This document shows positions 41,506-49,975 of a stretch of 64,000 nt of DNA, in pieces. The DNA is taken from assembly GCF_017573545.1 (NCBI RefSeq), contig NZ_JAGEOK010000008.1:1-64000 (forward strand). The letters are read 5' to 3'. Within the stretch, counting starts at the first letter, position 1. Each line of letters begins with the position of its first letter. The position numbers and the translations under genes are program-made. Origin of the DNA: Actinomadura nitritigenes (GTDB lineage Bacteria > Actinomycetota > Actinomycetes > Streptosporangiales > Streptosporangiaceae). The notes beneath the pieces were generated by a model that was not told the origin of the DNA, ran no database searches, and saw only the letters and a program-made list of their open reading frames with translations.

Positions 41506-42252
41506 TCACGCGCGGGTACGCGTCGTCCCGCCGTTGACGTGCAGGATCTGCCCGACGAGCGCGGGCAGCCGGTCGTCGGCCAGGAACGCGATCGCCGCGG
41601 CGATCTCCTCCGGAGCGGCGATCCGGCCGAGCGGCACCCGCGCCGCGTACCGGGCCCGGATCTCCTCGGCGGTGACGCCCGCGGCCGCCGCGTCCACCTC
41701 CATCAGCCGGGTGCCGACCATGCTGGGCGCGATCGCGTTGACGGCGATGCCGAGCGGGGCGAGCTCGCGGCCGAGCGACTTGGCGAGCGCGATGATCCCC
41801 GCCTTGGACGCCGAGTGCGCCGTCGCGTCGGGCCGCCCGACCACCCCCCATTCGGAGGAGACGAGGACCATCCGGCCGCCGCCGCGCTCCACCATCCCGG
41901 GCAGGACGGCCTGCGCGCACGCGAACGTCCCGCCGAGGTTGACGTCCACGACCCGCCACCAGTCGTCGAGGTCGTGCTCGGCGAACGGGGCGAGGGTGCT
42001 GTACGCGGCGTTCGCGACGAGGATCCCGATGTGGTCGCCGGTGCGGCGCTCGATGTGCTCGACCATGTCGCGGACGGCGTCGGGGTCGGACACGTCGGCG
42101 GGCGCGGCGATGCCGTCCAGCTCGGCGGCGAGCTCGCCGACGGGCCGGTCCGGGCGGTCGTTCAGCGCGACGAGGTGCCCCCGCGACGCCAGCCGCCGCG
42201 CGACGGCGGCGCCGAGGACGCCGCCGGCGCCGGTGACCAGCGCGAGGGCCAT
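41506..42252 (-). CDS. SDR-family oxidoreductase with His in place of the catalytic Tyr
   Basis: This is a 248-residue short-chain dehydrogenase: TGAGGVLGAAVARRLASRG (cofactor loop), ILVANAAYS (NAG-like), the serine in MVLVSSEWG and the IAPSMVGTRLM segment. The active-site motif YxxxK reads TAHSASKAG, so the catalytic Tyr is replaced by His; the protein may be inactive or regulatory. Start ATG 42252 overlaps the stop of the preceding SDR gene (TGATG). The two SDR genes form an operon divergent from a PucR-type regulator. Confidence 0.85.
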   Translation of the reverse strand: MALALVTGAGGVLGAAVARRLASRGHLVALNDRPDRPVGELAAELDGIAAPADVSDPDAVRDMVEHIERRTGDHIGILVANAAYSTLAPFAEHDLDDWWRVVDVNLGGTFACAQAVLPGMVERGGGRMVLVSSEWGVVGRPDATAHSASKAGIIALAKSLGRELAPLGIAVNAIAPSMVGTRLMEVDAAAAGVTAEEIRARYAARVPLGRIAAPEEIAAAIAFLADDRLPALVGQILHVNGGTTRTRA

Positions 42253-42947
42253 CAGATCACCGCCCCGGCGTTCGGCGACAGGATCTCGCCGGCGCAGAAC
42301 GTCCCGTCCTCCACCAGGTAGGCCGCGGCGAGCGCGATCTCCTCCGCGGACGCCAGCCGGCCCGTCGGGAGGGCCTGGACGAAGGCGGGGCGGCGCCACG
42401 GCGAGTCGGGCGGCAGCAGCGGCGTGTCGGTGGGGCCCGGCGCGACCGCGTTCACCCGCACCCCGGACGGCGCGAGCTCCGCCGCCAGCGACCGGACGAG
42501 CCCGATCACCGCGCCCTTCGCCGCCGCGTAGTGCGCCTCCGCGTCGCCGCCGCCCAGCGCGAGGCCCGCCGAGACGCCGACGACGGCGCCGTGCCCGCGC
42601 TCCGCCATCCCCGGCGTCACCGCCCGGCACACGTTCACCAGCCCGCCCAGATGGACCCGGAGCATGCGGGTCCAGTCCTCCCACGCGATGTCGGACACCG
42701 GGACGATCGCGTAGTGCCCCGCCGCGCACACCGCCGCCTCGATCGGACCCATCTCCCGCTCGATCCGGCGGACGACCGCGGTGACCTGGGCCGGGTCGGC
42801 GACGTCCACCCCGGCCGTGTAGGCGGCGTCCGGGGCCTGGCCCAGGTCGAGCGCGGCCGTCGTCCAGCCGCGTCCCGCCAGCTCGCGCACCATCGCGCCG
42901 CCGATCCCGCCGGCCGCCCCGGTCACGAGCGCGACTCGCTCACGCAT
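42252..42947 (-). CDS. SDR-family oxidoreductase
   Basis: This is a 231-residue short-chain dehydrogenase with an intact active site: TGAAGGIGGAMVRELAGRG, VCAAGHY, the serine in VVGVSAGLAL and YxxxK in EAHYAAAKGAVIG. The Asp in TAALDLGQAP after the second strand favours NAD. ATG 42947 has GGGGAG at seven bases. As first gene of the two-SDR operon it is likely controlled by the divergent PucR-type regulator; substrate unknown. Confidence 0.87.
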   Translation of the reverse strand: MRERVALVTGAAGGIGGAMVRELAGRGWTTAALDLGQAPDAAYTAGVDVADPAQVTAVVRRIEREMGPIEAAVCAAGHYAIVPVSDIAWEDWTRMLRVHLGGLVNVCRAVTPGMAERGHGAVVGVSAGLALGGGDAEAHYAAAKGAVIGLVRSLAAELAPSGVRVNAVAPGPTDTPLLPPDSPWRRPAFVQALPTGRLASAEEIALAAAYLVEDGTFCAGEILSPNAGAVI

Positions 42948-43120
42948 GCGCACTCCCCATCTCCTGAGCACCCAGGCAAACCCGGCATTAGCCCAGGTGG
43001 CAAGGGTCATGGCCGATTCTTGGCCAAATGCACTGCCGGACGCGGGGCTTGCCGTGACCTTCGCCGGAACCGGGAGCCCGGCCCGTCCACCCCGCCGGGC
43101 CGGGGTGAGAAGGTGACGGT

Positions 43121-44173
43121 GTGACCAGCGATCCCTCGATGCCGCGCCTCACCGTCCGGCACCTCCTGGAGGTCCCGCGCTTCCGGCTGCGGCTGGTCGC
43201 CGGGTCCGCCGGGCTGGACCGGCCGATCCGCTCGGCGCACTCGACCGAGCTGCTCGATCCCGCCCCCTACCTGCGGGGCCAGGAGGTCGTCCTGACGGTC
43301 GGGGCGGCCCTGCGGGACGCGGACGCGTGCGCCGCGTTCGCCGCGTCGGTGAAGGCGGGACGCGCCGGCGCGATCGCCTACGGCGTCGGCGACGTCACCG
43401 AGGCCGTCCCGGACGCGCTCCGCCGGCACTGCGAGCGGCTCGGGCTGCCGCTCGTCGAGGTCCCGGCCGGGGTCCCGTTCCTCGGCTTCTCCGAGTGGTT
43501 CGCCGAGCGGCTCGCGTCCACCCGCGAGGAGTGGGACGAGCGGGAGGAGATCGGCCGGCTGCTGCACGAGATCCAGCACGGCCTGGCGTCGCCGGAGGCG
43601 CTGCGACTGCGCGTCGAGGAGGCGGGGCTCGACCCGGGCCTGCTGGTCGCGGTCGCGATGCCGGCCGCGGACGCGCCCGAGGCGTCCGGCGCGCCCGGCG
43701 TCCTCGGCCTGGACGACGACGTCGCGCTGATGATCACGGGGGACGAGTACGCCGGGACGGACGTGGCGGGCATCGGTACCCCCGGCCCCCTCCTCGACCT
43801 GCCGCGGTCGCTGGCGGAGGCGCGGGCCGCGCTGGACGCGGCGCGCCGCACCGGCGACGTCGTGCACGCCTCCGGCCTGGCCACGTTCCGGGCGCTGCTC
43901 GGACGGCTGGACCGGGAGCAGATCGCCCCGTTCACCGACCAGATCGCCCGTCCGCTCGCCGACTACGACGAGGCGCACGACGGGCGGCTCGTCGAGACGC
44001 TGAGCGCGTTCCTCGACCGGGGCGGCGCGGTCGGCCCGACGGCCCGCGCGCTGTCCCTGCATCCCAGCACGCTGCGCCACCGGCTGTCCCGGATCCAGGC
44101 GCTGACGGGCCGCGACCCCCTCGACTTCGAGGACCGTGCCGCCCTGGCGATCGCCATCTGGACGGCGCGCTGA
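43121..44173 (+). CDS. PucR-family transcriptional regulator
   Basis: This is a 350-residue regulator with an N-terminal purine-catabolism-regulator-like domain (LTVRHLLEVPRFRLRLVAGSAGLDRPIRSAHSTELLDPAPYLRGQEVVLTVGAAL) and the C-terminal PucR helix-turn-helix (LVETLSAFLDRGGAVGPTARALSLHPSTLRHRLSRIQALTG). Relatives control purine, GABA or aldehyde metabolism. It is divergent from the SDR pair, which is its probable target. GTG 43121 follows GAGAAGG. Confidence 0.9.
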   Translation: MTSDPSMPRLTVRHLLEVPRFRLRLVAGSAGLDRPIRSAHSTELLDPAPYLRGQEVVLTVGAALRDADACAAFAASVKAGRAGAIAYGVGDVTEAVPDALRRHCERLGLPLVEVPAGVPFLGFSEWFAERLASTREEWDEREEIGRLLHEIQHGLASPEALRLRVEEAGLDPGLLVAVAMPAADAPEASGAPGVLGLDDDVALMITGDEYAGTDVAGIGTPGPLLDLPRSLAEARAALDAARRTGDVVHASGLATFRALLGRLDREQIAPFTDQIARPLADYDEAHDGRLVETLSAFLDRGGAVGPTARALSLHPSTLRHRLSRIQALTGRDPLDFEDRAALAIAIWTAR

Positions 44174-44201
44174 CCGGTCGCGGCACCCGCGCTTCCGAGC
44201 T

Positions 44202-44891
44202 TCACGCCCCGAGGGCCAGGCGGGCTTCGTTCCCGGCCGCCTCGTCCTCCGGCAGTGCCCACTGCTCCAGGACGGAGCGGCGCGCGGCGTTCCGCGCCTC
44301 GACCGGCAGGCGCGCCACCGCACCGGCCAGTTCGAGGGCCCCCTCCAGTGCCTGGCCGGCGTCGACCAGGCGGTCGACGAGGCCGTACGCGAGGGCCTGG
44401 TCGGCGGGAACGCGGCGCGCGGTCAGGAGGATGTCGAGCGCCCGGCCCTGGCCGACGAGGCGGGGGAGCCGCACGGTCGCACCGTCCAGGCACGGAAGGC
44501 CGTGGGCCAGGTTGAGGGTGCCGAACTCGGCGGTCGCGGACGCGACCCGCAGGTCGGCCCAGAGGGCGAGTTCGAAGCCGCCGCCGAAGCAGTAGCCCTC
44601 GACGGCGGCGACGACGGGCTTGGCCGGAGGCGTGCGGGTGACCCGCATGGGCGGCGGGCCGTCCGGGGTGGGGACGGGGAAGTCGCCCGCCGCCATGGCC
44701 TTGAGGTCGTTGCCGGCGCAGAAGGCGCCGCCGGCGCCGGTGAGGACGATGGCGCGGACCTCGTCGTCGCGTTCGGCGGCGCCGACGGCTTCGGCGAGCG
44801 CCTCGGCCATGGGGCCGTCGACGGCGTTGCGGCGGTCGGGGCGGTCGAGGGTGATCAGGTGGACGTCGCCGTGGCGCGCGGTGCGGATCAT
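44202..44891 (-). CDS. Enoyl-CoA hydratase/isomerase family protein
   Basis: This is a 229-residue crotonase-fold enzyme. The CoA-oxyanion segment is AFCAGNDLKAM and the second oxyanion Gly is in EGYCFGGGFELALWADLRVAS. The position of the usual catalytic Glu of hydratases is occupied by the region EFGTLNLAHGLPCLDG, which lacks the common EE pair, so isomerase or another crotonase chemistry is possible. It is divergent from a TetR-family gene, with a palindrome between the two starts. Confidence 0.85.
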   Translation of the reverse strand: MIRTARHGDVHLITLDRPDRRNAVDGPMAEALAEAVGAAERDDEVRAIVLTGAGGAFCAGNDLKAMAAGDFPVPTPDGPPPMRVTRTPPAKPVVAAVEGYCFGGGFELALWADLRVASATAEFGTLNLAHGLPCLDGATVRLPRLVGQGRALDILLTARRVPADQALAYGLVDRLVDAGQALEGALELAGAVARLPVEARNAARRSVLEQWALPEDEAAGNEARLALGA

Positions 44892-44907
44892 GCCGAGCGA
44901 TACTAGA

Positions 44908-44919
44908 TAGATCGATCTA
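44908..44919. promoter_or_regulatory. TetR-type operator candidate
   Basis: TAGATCGATCTA is a perfect 12-bp palindrome; an additional CTAGAT at 44903 pairs with ATCTAG at 44915. It sits in the 54-bp gap between the divergent crotonase and TetR starts, overlapping the place where both promoters must be. TAGGCT (44933-44938) is a possible -10 box of a nearly leaderless tetR transcript. Confidence 0.6.
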
Positions 44920-44945
44920 GCGAGAGCAAGGGCTAGGCTGCCGGC

Positions 44946-45524
44946 ATGGGTTCCGACACGCGGGCGCGGCTGCTGGAGGCGGCGGCGCAACTGTTCCGCG
45001 AGCAGGGGTACGCGGCGACCGGGCTGAAGCAGATCACCGCGGAGGCGGAGGCGCCGTGGGGCTCGCTCTACCACTTCTTCCCCGGCGGGAAGGAACAGCT
45101 CGGCATCGAGACGGTCGGCCATTCGGGCGCGCGCTACCTGCGGCTGTTCGACCTCGTCTACGAACGGGCCGAGGGAGGCGCGGACGAGGCCGTCCGCGAC
45201 ATGTTCCGGCTCAGCGCCGAGGCCCTGGAGAGGTCGGGATGGGCCGACGGCTGCCCGATCGCCACCGTCGCGCTGGAGGCGGCCACCACCAGCGAGCCGC
45301 TGCGCCACGCCTGCGCCGACGTGTTCGCCGGCTGGCGCGCCGCGACGGCGCGGCGCTTCGCGTCCGAGGGGATCGAACCCGCGGACGACCTGGCGACCTA
45401 CGTCTTCGCCGCGTTCGAGGGAGCCCTCGTCCTGAGCCGCACCGGCCACGACACCGCCCCGTTGCGGGTGACCGCCGGCATCGTCGCCGAGACGATCCGC
45501 CGGCACCGTCCGCAGAGCGAGTAG
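44946..45524 (+). CDS. TetR/AcrR-family regulator (LmrA/YxaF-like)
   Basis: This is a 192-residue repressor. The DNA-binding helices read TRARLLEAAAQLFREQGYAATGLKQITAEAEAPWGSLYHFFPGGKEQL, with the PWGSLYHFFPGGKEQL recognition segment typical of the LmrA/YxaF subgroup. The ligand domain contains GCPIATVALEAA, also typical. It probably represses itself and the divergent crotonase gene through the palindrome between them. Confidence 0.9.
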   Translation: MGSDTRARLLEAAAQLFREQGYAATGLKQITAEAEAPWGSLYHFFPGGKEQLGIETVGHSGARYLRLFDLVYERAEGGADEAVRDMFRLSAEALERSGWADGCPIATVALEAATTSEPLRHACADVFAGWRAATARRFASEGIEPADDLATYVFAAFEGALVLSRTGHDTAPLRVTAGIVAETIRRHRPQSE

Positions 45525-45708
45525 GCGTGGCGCGAGGGACGGGGCGGCGCCCGCGTCGGCCCGGCCGAGCCGCATGGTGAACATCGGCACCGCGCAGCCA
45601 CGGCGGGCGAGGTGCCCCGCCACCGGTCGGCCGACCTGCCGCCGATGGCGAACCTCGGGCACCGTCCGCCCGCCGTGATGCGATGACGCCTCGGACAGGA
45701 CGCGATGC
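45525..45708. other. Short intergenic region between convergent genes
   Basis: No gene or clear terminator is visible here; the sequence is G+C-rich without a preferred frame. Confidence 0.4.
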
Positions 45709-46212
45709 TCAGGAGTTCATGCCCGCGGGCGCGGTGAGGAGGGACAGGATCTGCCGCGTGTGGCCGGGCAGTTCCGTCTCTGCGAGTCCGCCGAGGAGGT
45801 CGCGCAGCGGCATGGGCTGATCGACCAGGCAGGTGCCGTTGGACAGCAGCCGGGTGGGCACCGGGGTGTCGAGTTCGGCGTCGCTCAACGCCGGCCCGCC
45901 GAGCGCGCACAGGGCGTCCGCCTGCCGCCGTACGCGGTCGCGGAGCCCGGCAGCGCCGCCCGCGAGCGCGATGACGCGGTCGATGGTCCAGGTGTCGAGC
46001 GCGATGCGGTTGTCGTACGCGGTGTGCACGCCGGAGGCGACCGCCGACGCCGCCGCGATCGTGGTCGACGTGATGAGCGAGACGTGCGCCAGGATCTGGT
46101 CGGCCGTCCACTCGCCGGGCGGCGGCACGGCGCCCGCTCCGCCGGACCCGTCCACGGTGGCGGCGGCGTCGAGCAGCGCCCGGTAGGCCGCCTCGAGCCG
46201 GGTGGTCTCCAT
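45709..46212 (-). CDS. DinB-like / maleylpyruvate isomerase N-terminal-like protein
   Basis: This 167-residue protein opens ETTRLEAAYRALLDAAATV and contains PPPGEWTADQILAHVSLITSTTI, where the ILAHV His is the usual first metal ligand of the DinB fold; TPVPTRLLSNGTCLVDQPMPLRDLLGGLAETELPGHTRQI supplies the C-terminal helix. It follows the ArsR-SRPBCC gene by 49 bp in the same direction, a frequent partnership. Function unknown; these proteins are thought to act on thiol cofactors. Confidence 0.7.
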   Translation of the reverse strand: METTRLEAAYRALLDAAATVDGSGGAGAVPPPGEWTADQILAHVSLITSTTIAAASAVASGVHTAYDNRIALDTWTIDRVIALAGGAAGLRDRVRRQADALCALGGPALSDAELDTPVPTRLLSNGTCLVDQPMPLRDLLGGLAETELPGHTRQILSLLTAPAGMNS

Positions 46213-46261
46213 GGGACGTCCTTTCTCTGCTGGTGATCGCGGATCCGCGGGGCGCGGGGCG

Positions 46262-47050
46262 TCAGGCGTGCGCGTCGGACATCTCCCAGGGCGCCTGCGG
46301 AAGGACGTCGCCGGTCTCGAGCAGGGACTTGAGGTTGGCCAGCACGGCGGGCCAGCCCCGCGAGATCCCGTTCAGCATGTCCCGGTCGGGCAGGTTCTCG
46401 TGGGTCACGGTCAGCCGGACGATCTCCTCGTGCGGTTCGACGAGGAACGTGACCACCGACGGCTCCCGCTCCAGCCCGGCGTCCGGGCGGTCCTCGAAGG
46501 TGATCACGAGACGGGTCGGGGGCTCCGCCTCGAGCACCCGGCCGACGACGTCGACGGCGTCCGACCCGTCCGTGCGGCGGTGCTCCCAGGGGGAGCCCGG
46601 CCGCCAGTCGGAGACGTTGGCGTGGCCCCAGTAGCGCGCGGTCAGATCGGCGTCGGTCAGGGCGCGCCACACCTGCTCGGCGTTCGCGCGGATGTAGGTG
46701 ACGTACACGTAGGTCGGCACGGAGACGGTCGTCTCGGTCATGGCGTACTCCTCGGCTTGATTCCGGATGGCGCTGAGCGCTTCCAGCCGCGGCCTGTCGA
46801 ACCCCGCGATCCAGCGCTGCTCGATCTCGTGGATCGGTGCCGGGTTGAGGTAGTGCAGCCGTTGCCGGCCGCGCCGCACCACGGTCACGAGGCCGGCGTC
46901 GACGAGCACGTTCAGGTGCTGCGTCGCCGACTGGCGCGCCATCTCCAGGCGCTCGCACAGCTCGCCCAGCGTCTGCCCGTTGTGCTCCCGCAGCCGGTCG
47001 AGCAGCAGGCGCCGCGTCGGATCGGCCAGCGCCTTGAAGGCCGCGTCCAT
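46262..47050 (-). CDS. Fusion of ArsR-type regulator and SRPBCC (AHSA1-like) domain
   Basis: This is a single 262-residue frame. Residues 1 to about 95 are an ArsR winged helix (DAAFKALADPTRRLLLDRLREHNGQTLGELCERLEMARQSATQHLNVLVDAGLV) with no metal-binding Cys pair; the rest, from TETTVSVPTYVYVTYIRANAEQVWRAL, is an AHSA1/SRPBCC ligand-binding domain. Elsewhere the two are often separate neighbouring genes; here there is no stop between them, although an internal ATG (MTETTVSV) could allow separate production. I chose ATG 47050; an upstream ATG at 47080 lies inside the operator. Likely self-regulating through the inverted repeat at 47078-47105. Confidence 0.85.
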   Translation of the reverse strand: MDAAFKALADPTRRLLLDRLREHNGQTLGELCERLEMARQSATQHLNVLVDAGLVTVVRRGRQRLHYLNPAPIHEIEQRWIAGFDRPRLEALSAIRNQAEEYAMTETTVSVPTYVYVTYIRANAEQVWRALTDADLTARYWGHANVSDWRPGSPWEHRRTDGSDAVDVVGRVLEAEPPTRLVITFEDRPDAGLEREPSVVTFLVEPHEEIVRLTVTHENLPDRDMLNGISRGWPAVLANLKSLLETGDVLPQAPWEMSDAHA

Positions 47051-47077
47051 CGCAGTGGCTTCCCGATTCACGCCGCC

Positions 47078-47105
47078 CATTATGCAGGTAATCACCTGCA
47101 TAATG
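47078..47105. promoter_or_regulatory. 12-bp-arm inverted repeat, ArsR operator candidate
   Basis: CATTATGCAGGT and ACCTGCATAATG are perfect inverted arms around AATC. The repeat starts 28 bases upstream of the ArsR-SRPBCC start codon and has the length and A/T-rich ends expected for an ArsR-family site. Confidence 0.65.
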
Positions 47106-47350
47106 TCAATCGACGACATCACCCCAGGTCAGAAGGCTCAACAGCCGGACACGGCCGGTTCCCTCCGTGACGGCGGCGGATCCCGCTGAGGAGCGGGCGC
47201 TCGGCGGTCCCCATTTGCCTGTGACCAGGCGTGTCGCAAGCGCGCTCGTGGAGATTTCATCGTCACGTCACGCCCGACGGGGCGTGGGTCCGCCGGGGCC
47301 TGATGGTCTCCTCCCGGCATCGGGAAGATCTTTACTGAGGAGCGCGACCT

Positions 47351-48706
47351 ATGACCTCTTCGTGGCGACCGACTCGGCGGATGGCGGTCTCCGCCGTCGC
47401 TCTGCTGGCGGCGCTGGGCGCTGCCGCCGCCCCCACCTTCGCCTCGAACGGCGATCGCACCGGTGCGGTCCGCTCCGCGATCGAGGGCGGGAAGGCGCGC
47501 AACGTCATCTTGCTGATCGGTGACGGCATGGGCGATTCGGAGATCACCATCGCCCGCAACTACACCCAGGGTGCGGCCGGGCGGCTGGCGCTGGACACCC
47601 TTCCGCTGACGGGCGCGTACACGACCTACTCCGTCAACAAGAACAACCCCAAGCTGCCGGACTATGTGACCGACTCCGCCGCCAGCGGCACCGGCTGGGC
47701 CACCGGCCACAAGACCTACAACGGCGCGATCTCGGTCACCCCGGACGGCAAGCCGGTCCCGACCATCCTCGAGATCGCCAAGAAGGCGGGTTTCCGTACC
47801 GGTGACGTGACGACCGCCGAACTGGGGGACGCCACACCGGCGGTGCTGGCCGCGCACGTGGCGGACCGCTCCTGCCAGGGACCGGCCGGCATGGCCAACT
47901 GCCCCGTGCAGGACAAGGCCAACGGCGGTCCGGGTTCCATCTCCAAGCAGCAGGTGCAGACCGGCGCCGACTTCTACCTGGGCGGCGGCAAGGCCCGCTG
48001 GGCGCAGACGATCAAGGCGGGCCCCTTCAAGGGCAAGACGGTCGTCGACCAGGCCAAGGCCGCCGGCTACAACGTCGTCACCGACACCTCCGGGCTGGCC
48101 TCGGCCAGGCCCGGCCAGAAGCTGCTCGGCCTGTTCGCCGACGGCAACATGCCGCAGGAGTGGACGGGGCCCGCGGCCAAGGTCGGCGGCACCGACCCGG
48201 CCAAGTGCGCGCCCAACGCCTCGTTCAGCGGCCCGCACCTGAGCGACATGGCCGGAAAGGCCATCGGACTGCTCGACGCCCAGACCAAGAAGTCCAAGCG
48301 GGGCTTCTTCCTGCAGATCGAAGGCGCGTCGATCGACAAGCGCGACCACGCCGCCGACCCGTGCGGCCAGATCGGTGAGACGGCCCAGTTCGACAAGGCC
48401 GTCAAGGCGGCCCTCGACTACGCCCGCACCCACCGCGACACCCTCGTGGTCGTCAGCGCCGACCACGGCCACACCAGCCAGATCATCCCGATCGAGGCCA
48501 AGAGCCCGGGGCAGAGCGCGACGCTGGTCACGGCGGACGGCGCCCCGATGCAGATCAACTACGCGACCAACACCGTCGGCCAGTCGCAGGAGCACACCGG
48601 CACCCAGGTCCGGATCGCGGCCCAGGGGCCTCAGGCCGCCAACCTGGTCGGCGTCACCGACCAGACCGACCTGTTCCGCACGCTGCGCCGGGCCCTCGGC
48701 CAGTAG
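47351..48706 (+). CDS. phoA: Secreted alkaline phosphatase (PhoA family)
   Basis: This is a 451-residue exported phosphomonoesterase. A Tat-like signal with twin arginines (TRRMAVSAVALLAALGAAAAPTFA) is followed by the metal site NVILLIGDGMGDSEI and the nucleophile YVTDSAASGTGWATGHKT. Further metal ligands are in FFLQIEGASIDKRDHA and VVSADHGHTSQI, and in QEHTGTQV, the usual third site. It probably releases phosphate outside the cell. ATG 47351 follows GAGGAG. No clear PHO-box direct repeats are seen in the 300 bases upstream. A strong hairpin follows the gene. Confidence 0.9.
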   Translation: MTSSWRPTRRMAVSAVALLAALGAAAAPTFASNGDRTGAVRSAIEGGKARNVILLIGDGMGDSEITIARNYTQGAAGRLALDTLPLTGAYTTYSVNKNNPKLPDYVTDSAASGTGWATGHKTYNGAISVTPDGKPVPTILEIAKKAGFRTGDVTTAELGDATPAVLAAHVADRSCQGPAGMANCPVQDKANGGPGSISKQQVQTGADFYLGGGKARWAQTIKAGPFKGKTVVDQAKAAGYNVVTDTSGLASARPGQKLLGLFADGNMPQEWTGPAAKVGGTDPAKCAPNASFSGPHLSDMAGKAIGLLDAQTKKSKRGFFLQIEGASIDKRDHAADPCGQIGETAQFDKAVKAALDYARTHRDTLVVVSADHGHTSQIIPIEAKSPGQSATLVTADGAPMQINYATNTVGQSQEHTGTQVRIAAQGPQAANLVGVTDQTDLFRTLRRALGQ

Positions 48707-48730
48707 CACCGCGAGCCACCTTCTCGAGCC

Positions 48731-48762
48731 GCAGGACCGGTCGCACATGCGACCGGCCCTGC
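48731..48762 (+). terminator. Hairpin terminator after alkaline phosphatase
   Basis: GCAGG, one mismatch, CCGGTCGC, loop ACAT, GCGACCGG, one mismatch, CCTGC: a 13-bp stem starting 25 bases after the stop codon. Confidence 0.75.
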
Positions 48763-49416
48763 CGGCTTCCGTCGCCGACCAGAAGGATGGCGGACGCATC
48801 GTCGCGCAGGACATACCCGCAGACCAGGACGTGGGCGGATACCGGCCTTGAGTACGAGGGCGATCAGAAAGGCGACGGCGCGGGCGGACCCGGTGGTGAG
48901 CCGCGCCGAGATTGATCAGCACGCCGATCAGGGCGGTGAGCTCGGATGGTGAGAACGGCGGATCGCTCGTAAGCCGACGGGATCAGTGAGCCCGTCGCCT
49001 GGGCGGACAGGATCTCCGCCCGCTTGAGGCCGCCTAGCGGAGGCTTGGCGGCCAGGCGCATCGCCACCAGGGGAGGCGGCGTCGTTGAGCATACGGACCG
49101 CCCCAGAGACGACCTCCGCCGCCATGAGGGCCGAAGCGCTCCGCCGAGCCACCGCTGGTCGGCACAAGACCGCCGACACACCGCGCGCGCCACAACGGCC
49201 GAGTCGCAGATGCACGTCTCGCCCTCGAGCAAGGCGACCAGAGCCCGTAGCCGCCAGAGGGGCGCCGCGACGACGCACCTGCCCGGCCGCGGCCACTGCA
49301 TCGGACGTCTTCCCTCGCGTTTCTCTCCAGCGGCAGTGACGTTCGGTAATGAACACGCTATGCTTGGTCACGCATAGTGATATTCGGTGGCTTGGTACGA
49401 GGGTTCCGAGGATCGG
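48763..49416. other. Weakly coding region, no convincing gene
   Basis: Several frames stay open but none has consistent codon bias, a good start or recognisable motifs; lower G+C suggests decayed DNA. Near the right end CTATGC-N8-GCATAG (49358-49377) is an inverted repeat about 40 bp before the next gene, with TATGCT as a possible -10 box. Confidence 0.45.
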
Positions 49417-49869
49417 ATGGACACCAGGATGGCGACCTGCCCGACCTGTACGACACGCCTGCTGGTGCTGGTGCTCGCCCTGCTGCTGACCGGACATCTC
49501 GCCGCCAATCCCGACGGACATCACGAGACCGCCCGCCTGCCTCTGGCAGGCCCGCAGTTCGAACAGGCCGCACGGCCGACGCCCCCCGCGAAAGAAGTCG
49601 TCGCCGCCTCCCATGGAGGGAAGGACGCCCACCCCCGCTGGTGCACCGCCGGCCAATGCGAGCGCGGCATCGCACCACGTCAACGGCTCGTCGGCGAGGA
49701 GCTGATCGCTTCCGGAGCGGCTTCGGGCTGCCATCTTTGCGTGGCCGGGGCAAGCGCAGACCTGGAACACGGTTCTGGCGTCCATCACTCGTCGTTGACG
49801 AGATGGCGTGCCCGGACGATGGCGGCACGTCCCTTGACGCCGTCATCGCTGCAGATCTTCCGTCTCTGA
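49417..49869 (+). CDS. Hypothetical secreted or membrane protein
   Basis: This is a 150-residue frame that I do not recognise. It begins DTRMATCPTCTTRLLVLVLALLLTGHLAA, a plausible export signal, and the rest is hydrophilic with several Cys and His (HPRWCTAGQCERG, GCHLCVAG). GAGGA precedes ATG 49417 at six bases. The Cys pairs could suggest metal handling. Codon bias is weaker than in flanking genes, so it could also be non-coding; the strand-opposite frame is open as well. Confidence 0.4.
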   Translation: MDTRMATCPTCTTRLLVLVLALLLTGHLAANPDGHHETARLPLAGPQFEQAARPTPPAKEVVAASHGGKDAHPRWCTAGQCERGIAPRQRLVGEELIASGAASGCHLCVAGASADLEHGSGVHHSSLTRWRARTMAARPLTPSSLQIFRL

Positions 49870-49975
49870 CAGACACCCGTGCGCCTCGGGCGAACCGCCC
49901 GCGATCTCGCTCTTCGCGAGCGGCGCGGCCCTGCCCGTGATCCCCTCAACCCGTACCGACCATGGGAGATCCGCC

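Noticed and set aside
43007..44323. Long minus-strand frame opposite the PucR-type regulator
   Set aside because: Arg/Gly/Gln-rich shadow without motifs; the plus-strand frame has both PucR domains.
46738..47050. Split into separate ArsR and SRPBCC genes
   Set aside because: There is no stop or frameshift between the two domains; an internal ATG exists but the frame is continuous.
48864..49301. Minus-strand frame with a Cys-containing N-terminus
   Set aside because: No start signal, no domain and inconsistent codon bias; kept only as part of a weakly coding region.
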